DNA of 26,559 nucleotides. It comes from LMEP-6097 sp049314535 (lineage in GTDB: Bacteria; Cyanobacteriota; Vampirovibrionia; LMEP-6097). Numbering within the stretch: position 1 is the stretch's first letter; each line of letters begins with the position of its first letter. The stretch is from positions 1 to 26,559 of the forward strand of contig JBMOEX010000017.1 in the NCBI GenBank assembly GCA_049314535.1, read 5' to 3'. A program made the translations under genes and the position numbers. The notes beneath the pieces were generated by a model. That model was not told the DNA's origin, searched no databases, and worked only from the letters and a program-made list of their open reading frames with translations. Positions 16,637 through 25,811 of this stretch are shown here, piece by piece.

Positions 16637-19237
16637 ATGGGCGTAGTAGACGAGCCGATATGTTTTAGTAGAGATGATTTCAGGTCATTAACTGCTGGAG
16701 TTGCTCCTATTCAGTTTGACCCTGCAAATGTCGCTCAAAGAGCAGATCAATCTCGCCAAACTGCTGACACTAAAGCAGATGGCTTAAATGATATTTTAGA
16801 AAGATTAAATAAGCTAGCAGCGAAGCCCGTAGAATCTGATGATAGCGAAGCGGGTTTTAAGTTTTCTAGCTCCAGCAGGGTTATTAAAGCTACAGATTTA
16901 GATGAATGGAGTGAAGAGAATCTTGGACAGCTTATAAAAATATTAGAAAAAATTAAAATCTCAGATCTAGTTGCTAATAAGGATTCTATGTCAGTAGAAG
17001 AAAAGGCATCTAATGAGAGAACTATTAACTTATTATTTACTCTAGGAGTGAATTTTGATCACGCATCTACAGTGAACTTGGTTCTTTTAGATCAAGATAG
17101 TGCAAGAGATATTAAAAAAATTCAGGATTTAAGTAAAACACTCTTTGATAATCTTGTAAAAGAACGTTCACGAATAAAAGAAAATAATTTAAATCCAGAT
17201 CAGCAGGCTTTAAGGGACGATGTTGTAACGTTTTTAAGCTTAGATAATGATCCGGAAAATGAGAAATCTGTCAAAGAGAAATTAGAGACTTTAAAAGGAA
17301 TTATTGATAAAGTTTCAAACACAAGAGACTTGCTTAGTTATGGACGCATGACTACACAGAAACCAGGTCAAATAAAATTCGAGGCGAAACTTTATGACGA
17401 AATATCAGGTATATTTGGAGCAGATGAAATCGCTACTAAGCTGACTAAGACTTTTATCGAACAGTTTCATAGCAGTTTAGCTTACTCTGAGCCAGAGCTT
17501 TACAGTTATAAAGCAGATACTAATAGGGGTTCTATTAATAAAACGATCTTAGGTATTAGAGAGGGAATCTTTGATAAGTTATTAATCGAAAATAGCCTTC
17601 GAGCTATTCCCCCTGATAGATTGTTAGATGATGAGCTTGGAAGGATTTATAATGCTCCTGCTGGCACTGCAAGACAGAATTTAATCTCAAACTATAAGCT
17701 AAGCTTAATTAAAAAAATACTGTTTCCAGATATATCAAAGCAAGATTCCATAAAGAATCAAGAAGCCGCTATTAAAAATCTTATTAAATTTGAGCATAAG
17801 TATCAGAACTATATTGGTGATAAAGGTAAGACTAGCCGTGATGGTTACGGCTTAGAAAAATCTATTAAAGACATGAATGATTTAGTTCAGGCATTGGATA
17901 CTTTTAAACGTTTTCCTGATCAGAAAAATGACACGCATCTTATCGCTTTAGGTTCACTGATTAGTGAAGATGGTCAAAATATTTTCGTTAATGACTCGGC
18001 TAAAAATGCTTTATTTACAAGCTTGAAGATTACGGGATTGGATCAAATAACTGATCAACATAAAAATATAGTCCTAGACTTGAATCTTGGTGATTTAACT
18101 AATCTAGATGATATTAAAGAAAACTTAAACGCCAGTATTATAGAAAATGGGGATAAAACTAATCTTCTAAAAGCTGATTTTGAAGCCGCTAACAGGGAAA
18201 TCTTTTCTGCCTTAGGCGATCATGAATTTAGATTTATGAGTACGCTTACTAATTTGGTCGATAGATTTTTATATGAATATCGTGGTGAAGATGTAGAAAT
18301 AAAACAAAAAAATGCTAATTTCTTTGCTGAAGCTGCATTGGAAGAGCATCTGAAAACTACTGGTAAAAATTTAACTGAGAGGAAAGACTTTCTAACTGAA
18401 AAACTCTCAGAGGATATGAAAAGTTCTAGAGCTGTTTTTTTTCCAGACCCAGATGACGAGACCAAAAGACTTGATTTTGTAAATACCATTACGGAGTCAT
18501 TTGATGATTTTGTTCAAGCTATTAAAGCTAATGGTAAAGTTGAAGTATTTTTTGATCCAGATACGTCTATAGATGAACATTTTACGAATTTTAAGGATGC
18601 AGAGGGGACTTATTATAAAGACTTAAAAGAGGATATCCTTCGATATGGAGGATTAACCGATAAAAACTCCAAGGATGCTTATTTATTAGAAACTAAGATT
18701 ATCGAAAATTGGCTGAAAAGCTTTAAAGAATTTGTGGTTGGGTTTGATTATGATAATTCTGGGCTTGGTTTTGGTGCATTAGTTCCAGACTCAGTGAAAG
18801 AGTTACTTGGACGATATTCTAGCGGATCTAATATGGATAATTATGCAGATTTTACAGAGAGTATAGAGAAAACACTCAATGATAAGAGTTTATTTGATAA
18901 CTCCGTTCTGGAGAGGGATGTGAAAAAACAAAAAGAACTTGAAAGGTTAGAAAATTCTCTGAATAATATTAATAATGGCCGATCTGGTGATGTTTTAAAA
19001 CGCTATCTAGTAGAAGAGCTGAAGCCTAAAGCTACCTCTGATGATGATTTTAGAATACAGGCACTACTAAAAGAGACTCTAATTCATGTTTTGAAAGGTA
19101 TTAATCAAGAAAGCTTTAATCCCCAGCATAGTACTAATCCAGCTACACCTGATGCGTGGAGTACCAGTCGAGATAAAGGTGCCGAATACTTGGCAAAGAT
19201 ATTTCCCCTTGCCTTAAAGCAAACTCACATCTCTTAA
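16637..19237 (+). CDS. Large helical protein (866 aa), unrecognised
   Basis: Charged, acidic-looking and helical, without membrane span or signal peptide. Residues about 160-235 resemble the 950-aa protein: a helix, then N-L-N-P-D-Q, then SLDND and a K-x-K-L-x-x-L helix. The start is the ATG at 16637. The next in-frame Met is more than 100 residues later. There is no Shine-Dalgarno; TATATT ends one base before the ATG, and the hairpin of the preceding gene is 40 nt upstream. The gene may therefore rely on read-through or on an unusual short leader. Stop is TAA, 31 nt from the end of the convergent 1770-aa gene. The function is unknown; shared layout suggests membership of the same family as the 950-aa protein. 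Confidence 0.86.
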   Translation: MGVVDEPICFSRDDFRSLTAGVAPIQFDPANVAQRADQSRQTADTKADGLNDILERLNKLAAKPVESDDSEAGFKFSSSSRVIKATDLDEWSEENLGQLIKILEKIKISDLVANKDSMSVEEKASNERTINLLFTLGVNFDHASTVNLVLLDQDSARDIKKIQDLSKTLFDNLVKERSRIKENNLNPDQQALRDDVVTFLSLDNDPENEKSVKEKLETLKGIIDKVSNTRDLLSYGRMTTQKPGQIKFEAKLYDEISGIFGADEIATKLTKTFIEQFHSSLAYSEPELYSYKADTNRGSINKTILGIREGIFDKLLIENSLRAIPPDRLLDDELGRIYNAPAGTARQNLISNYKLSLIKKILFPDISKQDSIKNQEAAIKNLIKFEHKYQNYIGDKGKTSRDGYGLEKSIKDMNDLVQALDTFKRFPDQKNDTHLIALGSLISEDGQNIFVNDSAKNALFTSLKITGLDQITDQHKNIVLDLNLGDLTNLDDIKENLNASIIENGDKTNLLKADFEAANREIFSALGDHEFRFMSTLTNLVDRFLYEYRGEDVEIKQKNANFFAEAALEEHLKTTGKNLTERKDFLTEKLSEDMKSSRAVFFPDPDDETKRLDFVNTITESFDDFVQAIKANGKVEVFFDPDTSIDEHFTNFKDAEGTYYKDLKEDILRYGGLTDKNSKDAYLLETKIIENWLKSFKEFVVGFDYDNSGLGFGALVPDSVKELLGRYSSGSNMDNYADFTESIEKTLNDKSLFDNSVLERDVKKQKELERLENSLNNINNGRSGDVLKRYLVEELKPKATSDDDFRIQALLKETLIHVLKGINQESFNPQHSTNPATPDAWSTSRDKGAEYLAKIFPLALKQTHIS

Positions 19238-19264
19238 GGATCCACTGAAAAATCCTTAAAGTGG
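19234..19264. terminator. Hairpin between convergent genes, with two competing stems
   Basis: TTAAGGAT (19234-19241) pairs with ATCCTTAA (19252-19259). CCACT (19242-19246) can instead pair with AGTGG (19260-19264), and the two folds exclude each other. The position between convergent stops suggests a bidirectional terminator. Neither side has a long T-run. Confidence 0.5.
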
Positions 19265-19268
19265 CATT

Positions 19269-22200
19269 TTAGGTAGAAAATTTTATGATAGTTTTTTCAT
19301 CTTTTTGAGGAGTCCATAAGTCAGCTTGAATGGAATAGTGGTCAGTGAAAGTCTGGTAAGGAAATTGTTTATTAAAATAGACTGAATCCCTCATGCGTAT
19401 TTGATTAGCAGTATTTAGACCATCTATAACGTAAGCATGAGTTCTACTAGTACCATGGAGAAAACTTCTTACTGGTGTATAAAATGCTGCGAGGGGATGC
19501 TTTGGGTCTGGGATGTATTGATTTTGGTAAAAACGATTATAGCGAAGCACAATGGTGTTTATATTACCTGGAGTTTGAGACTCTTTTAGGAAAGCTCTAA
19601 AATCTTCTTCTCCTTTAGGAGTTCCTAGAATTATTAATTGACTATCATTAGCTAAATGCTGCTCTAAGAGAGCAAGTGAGGCAGGCTGTTTATTGCTAGT
19701 ACCTACAGGGATAAGCAGATTCTGCAATGTATGAGTATCAAGGCTACCTAAATTATTGTAATCATCAATAAGTTCAGTTAAAGTACTGAGCCTTCTTTTT
19801 AATTCTTCATTATCTTTACCAACTAACTTTTGAGATATATAGTCTGGATTAGATAACTTTTTAGATATAAGGTCTGGATTAGAAAAAAAGCAAGCTTGAT
19901 TCATCATTTCATAAACTTTTAATAAAACAGGGTTCGCTTCTTTTCTATCAAAAGAATCAGTAAAAATAAGGCAAGAGTCATGTATATCTCGTATTATCTC
20001 GTCTAAATGCAATGTTGCCATTTTGCTTAAGATCTTAGTAAGATCATTTTGTTCTAGCGAATCATTAGAGTAATCCTGCCAGAATGTTCTGATAATCTTA
20101 TCTGCTTGAGGGAAATTATTCACATACCCTTCTCCACCGATATATTTTTTAGCAGCAAAGCCATAGATACTCACTCCAGGAGAGCCTTCTTTAAAGCCAC
20201 CATGATAAAAATTCATAGGAGAAAAAACGAAACTACCTGGCTGCATAGAATGAAGGGATGATAAATACGGGTACTCGACTCTAAACTCAAACTGAGAATC
20301 GCCTTTAACATTTATATCCACGCCATGCAAGCCACTATTAACGATCAAACGCTGTCTCCAAGGCTCGACAGTAGGAAGGTGCTGATGACTATTGATTTTT
20401 ATCCTAAAACAAGGCTCTTTTCTGTAGTCGTATCCTAAGCCAATTCCCTCAAAAATTGTCTTTTTCGCTACAGCAGATTGATCTAAATAAAGCATCTTGT
20501 AAACTAAAGCAGAGTATGCACATTCGGGCATTTGTCCTTGCTCTGGTTTCATGCGATGCTGATCAAAGAACATGGTCTTAAGAAACTTAGCGTTTCCTTT
20601 ACCTATAAGACTCAAACCTAGCTTAGCATCATCAAGAGTTGAAACATAAAATGTATCATCAGCAAGCTGTAATATATCTGCGGCTTTTAGTTTTACATCA
20701 GCAGTGCCATCTACTAAAAAACCATTTACATAAGCCTCTTCTAGCGGATAATTCCCACACTTACTTGTAGGCTTATATTTTATAGTTTCTGATGATGGAT
20801 CAAGAGTAATACGTCCAAGAAATTTTTTTTCTAAATCTCTATAGATAAATAAATCATAATTATAGTTATCACTATATTCAGTAATATTCTTGTCAAAAAT
20901 CAAAGAGCTTTCTGGGATAGTGATTGGTTCATCTGAAGCTAGATTTAAAAGAATTTTACTTTTTTCTTCCTCACTCATGTGCCATTGAAATTCCTCTCTG
21001 CTAGATGATTTGATAATGGCACCCCGTAAAATATCATCCTCAAAATCATATAAACGAAATTCATCTAGTAATTTAGCTAAATTATCAGAATCATTAACCT
21101 TTATACAGACTGCTTCTATTAAGTCGCTGACATCTAATTCTTTTTTGAAAAACTTAACTCTAGAAAGGAATTCAATTTGATTATAAATATCTTTCTTAGA
21201 AAAATCTTCTCTTATTTGTTTATATATTAATGGATCAATAGCTTGTTTGCTATTCTCTAGATTCGAGTCATAGAGAGAGAATAAGAAAGGTGTTATAGTA
21301 TTAGGCTTTTCTTTCTCTTCAGCAGCGAGAGTGGGATAAATAAAATTAATTGTTCTCCTGAAATCTTTTACTTGATTGAGAAGATCTATTGCTCTGGAAA
21401 ATTGTGATCCCCCCTGATCTTTTAGACTTAGTTGATTTAAATTTTCTAAAGCCTCCAAAATCAAATCTCTATCAGATCTAAAATCTCTAACAGTTTCTTT
21501 AGCTTTAGGAGCAAGTCCTGTACGTTCAAGTTCATTTGCTAATTCATCCACTAAAGGCAATCCACCTCCAAGATTAAGTTCTTGAGCGAGCTGAGTGGTT
21601 TTAGCAGAAATATGACCATCATTAAACTTAGTTTCAATAGTACCTGTAAATATATTCGTTAATTGACTAGAATCAGGCTCCAAAGATTGATATTCTTTTA
21701 ACGCTCTAGTAAGATCAAAAGTATCCTTAGACTCCTTAATTTTTTCTATTACTTGTTTTTTTCGTGTAAACTGTTCTCTTATTGATTTCTCTAGACTATA
21801 TTCTAAGCCAATTTCCTTCGCAATTATCAATGGTAGGCTAGTACTAGATTCAGGTTTAGGTGGGCTTAATAAAAAATCACTAATTTTTATTTCATTAAGA
21901 GAAATCATAGAATTATTTTCAGATTCTAAAGCTGTTAAGGATAATTCCTGAGATGGACCAAGTAGCTTGGCTCCACCTTGATTTCCAGGACGAGTTTCTG
22001 GGAGAAAAGTACTAAGTAATTTTAAAAATGGATGTGCTTGATTTAAATCAGATGGTCCACCACTTAGTTCATGAGTTACTAATTCCCCTCTTAGAACTTC
22101 AAAACCATTTATTTTACTTTCATAGCTAATGGTATGCGGGCAATTACCATAAACATAATCTTCAACCGAATATGAATCGCCTGTCCATACTAATGTCGGA

Positions 22201-24581
22201 GCAGATCTATCATGAGTGTTAATAGATTCAATAGGATTTAATAAGGCAGATATCATAGAACCCGTTTTATCTTCCATGATTGCTTCTCCAAGTTTTCTGA
22301 AATACGAAGTACTTTCTTCTAAAGTTCGATCCTTCGCTGAAACTAAAGAATCAAATAATTCAGCTTTAGCTTTAGTAACTAGATTTAAAACAGGTCCATG
22401 CCCTTCAAGTAACCCGACGTAATATAAATCAGTTTTTCCTGCATTTGAAACACTTAAAAAATCACCTACTTTTAATTTTATTTTTTCATCATCTCGGAAT
22501 CGCGAATTTACCCGAGTACCATTAAGTTTAATTTTTACATCCTCTTTAGGAGTTACCAAATTTAGCTGTCCATTAGTTTTATCAAGACCTATAGAAAAGA
22601 CATGAAGCATTTTATCCTCTTGCCTTTGGAAGAAATGATTAACCGTCATAAACTCAGTTTCTTCTAAATTAGATTCTAGAGCGGAGTATGGAATAGTCAA
22701 ATTTTTTCCTTTCTCCATAGCTAAATTCATAACAAAATCTTCTTTGTTTGAGTTTGATAAAAGGGTGAAATCTTTTTCTAGAACTCTTGCTAGGAATTTC
22801 TCTTTATAGAGCTCTTGATTTATATCAAATAATGATAATTTCTCTTGAAATAAATACATGTCATTAGAATTTTTTAAATTTGATACTAAAAAATCTAAAG
22901 TTTCGTTAAATCTTCTCTCTGACTTAATTTCTTTTAATATTAATGCTTGATAATAGAATCCACTTTTTTCAATATGCTGATGAATATTATCAATTCCTTC
23001 TGCATTAAGCTTCCCTGAATCAAGTAAACTTGGGATATACGCAGCTGGTACAAATTTCTCTAGGAGACAGATCATATCTAAAGTTTGGGATAAATCTCGA
23101 GAATCTGTCTTGCTGAAATCCCCACTGCGAGAAGATCCTAGGGCGTAGCATAAATCATAAACTTTGTTCCAGGCAAGATGAAGATCTAAATCCTTACAAG
23201 TTTTTTCTATATCGTCAAAAGACCAGTCAAACTCAATACCCCAATTATATTTATGCAATCTCTCATGTTTAATTCGCTGTAGTTCACCCCAATCATTTTC
23301 ACGATATTCTGGAGTATTTATTGGGCTCCTATTTGAAAACATCGAAGCCTCTCTTTCCGTTTTATGAATATCAACTTTTAATTTCACTGAATTATTTAAA
23401 AATTTATTATTAACTATTGTTGAAAAGCTTTTTACAAAAGCAATATCTTTTTTTAGATCATCAGGCATTAACTGTACTGCAAATGTAAATTGTTCTGTAT
23501 TTGCTATTGATCTTGTGTATTTTATATACTCTGATTTAGCTGCTTGTAAATCACCCTGATCATAGTGTTTAAAAGCCTGTAATAAAAGCTTTTCTTTTTT
23601 TAGCTTAATTATCAAATCATCGTCTGTGGCATTTTTGTTATCTAAAAGAGATTTTGGAATATCTGTCCAAGTTCTCAAATGTTGTTGTATGGATTTATCA
23701 ATCTTAGAATTATTTAAAATCAACTCGAGTATTTTATATTCTTCTGTTAGATTATCATTTACTCTATATTCTCTAATTGCAGGTAGAAACCTTTTAAGAA
23801 GCGAATTTGATGAGCATTTATCACTTCTTAAAAAACGATTTACTAGCTTATGAGCATTATTAATATCTAAAATTTTCTTTAAACTCAAAAAGGCATTTTC
23901 ATAAATAGGCTCTGCTTCATGCTTCTCTAATAAAATCGCTTCTAGCTTATTATCAATATACTTTTTAAAGTTACTAGTATCTAATCCTAGAGAATTTACA
24001 GAATCAGCAAATTGCTTGTCAGTTAGAAATCGCACGGCAAAACTATCTAGTGAGCCAGATAACTCCATTTGATATTTTTGCTCAGCCCTAGAATCTTTCG
24101 CAGCAGAGCTTGTTAAGAGATCATACTTTTTAGCACTTTGATCGAATCGAAAATTTTTAGAAACTTGATGATAAGTACGGTTAAACTCATCACATTCTTC
24201 TAACAAGGACTCTACTCTATCTATTTGGTAATTTTTAACATAAGGAGTATTTATATTTATAACATTATCTGCAAGGTTAATAATATTATCTAAGACATAA
24301 ACTGCTGGGTGTTTAATTTTAATATTTAGTAATTCTGCATTTTCTGGATTCGCTTGTAGCTCTTTTTTAATTCTTGATTGCCCTTGCTCAGACAGCATTC
24401 CTGCTCCTGAAGCCTTACCATCTACAGTAACTAAATTACCTAAACGCATAGAAGGAAGACTAGCTATATTTTTAGTTAGAATAACTGCTCCAGCCAGACC
24501 TACCAGACCTAAATTGCAAGCTGCTTCTGGAGTCCTAATGATTATCTCCTTAGTTAAAAATAAATTTGTTTTCAAATTCAT
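19269..24581 (-). CDS. Giant modular protein (1770 aa) with duplicated helical + FHA-like units
   Basis: No overall family is recognised. The N-terminal ~60 residues include a hydrophobic Gly/Ala-rich stretch (LGLVGLAGAVILT, about 23-35), possibly membrane-associated. Residues 300-370 are helical with a TPR-like pair of helices. Two units align by eye: about 555-765 and 1143-1336. Each has a helical half ending in NLA then T-I-P, and a beta-rich half with V-N-G, K-L-K and a Y-V strand, reminiscent of an FHA domain; the key phosphothreonine-binding residues cannot be assigned. Two further beta-rich segments follow (about 780-880 and 1340-1490). Near the C-terminus TDHYSI (1746-1751) resembles the SDHxP motif of the endonuclease/exonuclease/phosphatase fold, but its other active-site motifs are missing, so this is weak. 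The ATG at 24581 has only AAGGA 3 nt upstream, and TATAAG lies 5 nt before it. It is divergent from the 380-aa gene. Confidence 0.87.
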   Translation of the reverse strand: MNLKTNLFLTKEIIIRTPEAACNLGLVGLAGAVILTKNIASLPSMRLGNLVTVDGKASGAGMLSEQGQSRIKKELQANPENAELLNIKIKHPAVYVLDNIINLADNVININTPYVKNYQIDRVESLLEECDEFNRTYHQVSKNFRFDQSAKKYDLLTSSAAKDSRAEQKYQMELSGSLDSFAVRFLTDKQFADSVNSLGLDTSNFKKYIDNKLEAILLEKHEAEPIYENAFLSLKKILDINNAHKLVNRFLRSDKCSSNSLLKRFLPAIREYRVNDNLTEEYKILELILNNSKIDKSIQQHLRTWTDIPKSLLDNKNATDDDLIIKLKKEKLLLQAFKHYDQGDLQAAKSEYIKYTRSIANTEQFTFAVQLMPDDLKKDIAFVKSFSTIVNNKFLNNSVKLKVDIHKTEREASMFSNRSPINTPEYRENDWGELQRIKHERLHKYNWGIEFDWSFDDIEKTCKDLDLHLAWNKVYDLCYALGSSRSGDFSKTDSRDLSQTLDMICLLEKFVPAAYIPSLLDSGKLNAEGIDNIHQHIEKSGFYYQALILKEIKSERRFNETLDFLVSNLKNSNDMYLFQEKLSLFDINQELYKEKFLARVLEKDFTLLSNSNKEDFVMNLAMEKGKNLTIPYSALESNLEETEFMTVNHFFQRQEDKMLHVFSIGLDKTNGQLNLVTPKEDVKIKLNGTRVNSRFRDDEKIKLKVGDFLSVSNAGKTDLYYVGLLEGHGPVLNLVTKAKAELFDSLVSAKDRTLEESTSYFRKLGEAIMEDKTGSMISALLNPIESINTHDRSAPTLVWTGDSYSVEDYVYGNCPHTISYESKINGFEVLRGELVTHELSGGPSDLNQAHPFLKLLSTFLPETRPGNQGGAKLLGPSQELSLTALESENNSMISLNEIKISDFLLSPPKPESSTSLPLIIAKEIGLEYSLEKSIREQFTRKKQVIEKIKESKDTFDLTRALKEYQSLEPDSSQLTNIFTGTIETKFNDGHISAKTTQLAQELNLGGGLPLVDELANELERTGLAPKAKETVRDFRSDRDLILEALENLNQLSLKDQGGSQFSRAIDLLNQVKDFRRTINFIYPTLAAEEKEKPNTITPFLFSLYDSNLENSKQAIDPLIYKQIREDFSKKDIYNQIEFLSRVKFFKKELDVSDLIEAVCIKVNDSDNLAKLLDEFRLYDFEDDILRGAIIKSSSREEFQWHMSEEEKSKILLNLASDEPITIPESSLIFDKNITEYSDNYNYDLFIYRDLEKKFLGRITLDPSSETIKYKPTSKCGNYPLEEAYVNGFLVDGTADVKLKAADILQLADDTFYVSTLDDAKLGLSLIGKGNAKFLKTMFFDQHRMKPEQGQMPECAYSALVYKMLYLDQSAVAKKTIFEGIGLGYDYRKEPCFRIKINSHQHLPTVEPWRQRLIVNSGLHGVDINVKGDSQFEFRVEYPYLSSLHSMQPGSFVFSPMNFYHGGFKEGSPGVSIYGFAAKKYIGGEGYVNNFPQADKIIRTFWQDYSNDSLEQNDLTKILSKMATLHLDEIIRDIHDSCLIFTDSFDRKEANPVLLKVYEMMNQACFFSNPDLISKKLSNPDYISQKLVGKDNEELKRRLSTLTELIDDYNNLGSLDTHTLQNLLIPVGTSNKQPASLALLEQHLANDSQLIILGTPKGEEDFRAFLKESQTPGNINTIVLRYNRFYQNQYIPDPKHPLAAFYTPVRSFLHGTSRTHAYVIDGLNTANQIRMRDSVYFNKQFPYQTFTDHYSIQADLWTPQKDEKTIIKFST

Positions 24582-24649
24582 GTATCCTTATAACGAATTT
24601 ACTTAAGATAATTTGATCAAAAACTCTTCTTTAAGTACTTTATACTTTT
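24582..24649. promoter_or_regulatory. Divergent promoter region with central TTGATCAA palindrome
   Basis: Only 68 bp separate the two divergent ATGs. TATAAG precedes the minus-strand gene by 5 nt and TATACT (24641-24646) precedes the plus-strand ATG by 3 nt, so both transcripts would be nearly leaderless. The 8-bp palindrome TTGATCAA (24613-24620) lies centrally and could be an operator or part of -35 elements, though the spacing to either -10 (about 22 bp) is too long for a standard promoter. Confidence 0.5.
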
Positions 24650-25792
24650 ATGACAACTATTATCCGAGGGCTACGAGGAATCTTGGGAAGTAACGAGAAG
24701 ATCTCAGCACCAGAGGGAACTACGGAAGGCGTTACAGTAGAGCTTGGACCAGCTAAGCAGCCAGCTTTAGCTGCAAGTCAAGATACTATAGATAAAGCTT
24801 TAGCGATACTAAATCTTGGTTCAGATGGAAATATCAAAGCTGATCTGAGAACACGTTTCATTAATGGGCTTAAAGATTCTTTAGCTGACGATGGAAAGCT
24901 TCAAAAAGCTTTAGTAAAAGATTTTGGTACGCAGGCAAATAATAAAAGACCATTACAGATCGCAATAGATATTTTAGATTTAGGAATTCCTTTTAGTGTG
25001 CTTTCTTTATCTGGAAATTCTAATCAAAGCCTCAGAAAACACCTAAGCTCCTCTCGAGTAACGACACAACTACCTCAAGGTTTATGGGCTAAAATCTCAG
25101 ACCAGTCTCTGAAAATTATATTAGGGCATGCAAATACAGTAATTAATACCGAGCTTAATGCCATTGGAAAGCAGTCTAATGGAATCATGATTGAAGATTT
25201 AAATCTTTTTGAAAAGGAAATGGATTCACTTGAAGGTAGAATAAATTCATCGAATAAGGGTCAGGCAGCGAATCCGAAGAAGGTTTTAATATACGCGAAT
25301 GCTTTAGCAGCAATTGCAGTTGGAATTGCAGCAGTTGACTTAACAGGAGCATGGGATATTATTCCAGGAGTAGGACCTAATAAACGAGTTCCTCCTCCTC
25401 CTTCAGAACAAGTAGTAACGAATGATGTAATGAAGAAGATAAATAGTTTTCCTGGAAAAGATATTAGTAGAGAATCTCAATCGACTATTCAAGACAGGAT
25501 CGATACGAATTTAAATAAATTACCACCTACATTCTCTATGAGACCAACAGCTTATGTTGAAGATACTAAAAAGCCAGTAAGCGCAAGTAGTGGTAAATTT
25601 GTAGTAGGAGTTGAAGTTGAAGCACAGGTAGGTACTAATCCTATTAGAATTGTCTATCAAGAGAGCACCTCAGGTACCCAGATCACAATCATGCCTGAAC
25701 AAAACAAAGGTGGAGATATCAGGGTTCAGATTATTAAAGTGCCTGCAGGAGAAAAACCGACCGTGGAAGAGCATAAACAAGTAGGTAATTAA
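24650..25792 (+). CDS. Predicted membrane-anchored protein (380 aa), unrecognised
   Basis: Residues 1-205 are mainly helical and soluble-looking. Residues about 212-233 (VLIYANALAAIAVGIAAVDL) form the one convincing transmembrane segment of the cluster. A Pro-rich stretch with PPPP near 248-252 follows, then a C-terminal beta-rich region (about 300-370). There is no N-terminal signal peptide, so the single internal span would place about 200 residues on one side and about 145 on the other. Lysines before the span (NPKKV) suggest a cytoplasmic N-terminus, with the C-terminal domain outside. No Shine-Dalgarno; TATACT is 3 nt before the ATG. Its last 47 codons recur inverted at 26417-26559. It may anchor products of neighbouring genes to the membrane, which is inference from context only. 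Confidence 0.87.
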   Translation: MTTIIRGLRGILGSNEKISAPEGTTEGVTVELGPAKQPALAASQDTIDKALAILNLGSDGNIKADLRTRFINGLKDSLADDGKLQKALVKDFGTQANNKRPLQIAIDILDLGIPFSVLSLSGNSNQSLRKHLSSSRVTTQLPQGLWAKISDQSLKIILGHANTVINTELNAIGKQSNGIMIEDLNLFEKEMDSLEGRINSSNKGQAANPKKVLIYANALAAIAVGIAAVDLTGAWDIIPGVGPNKRVPPPPSEQVVTNDVMKKINSFPGKDISRESQSTIQDRIDTNLNKLPPTFSMRPTAYVEDTKKPVSASSGKFVVGVEVEAQVGTNPIRIVYQESTSGTQITIMPEQNKGGDIRVQIIKVPAGEKPTVEEHKQVGN

Positions 25793-25811
25793 TCTGGATG
25801 CTTTTTTTAAT
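25650..25811 (+). repeat. Long inverted repeat, left arm (3' end of the 380-aa gene)
   Basis: Pairs with 26398-26559 in reverse complement over 162 bp, continuing to the window edge. I see two substitutions within the coding part, both changing an amino acid, and two more just after the stop codon. The arms diverge at the edge of the transposase remnant. Confidence 0.9.
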
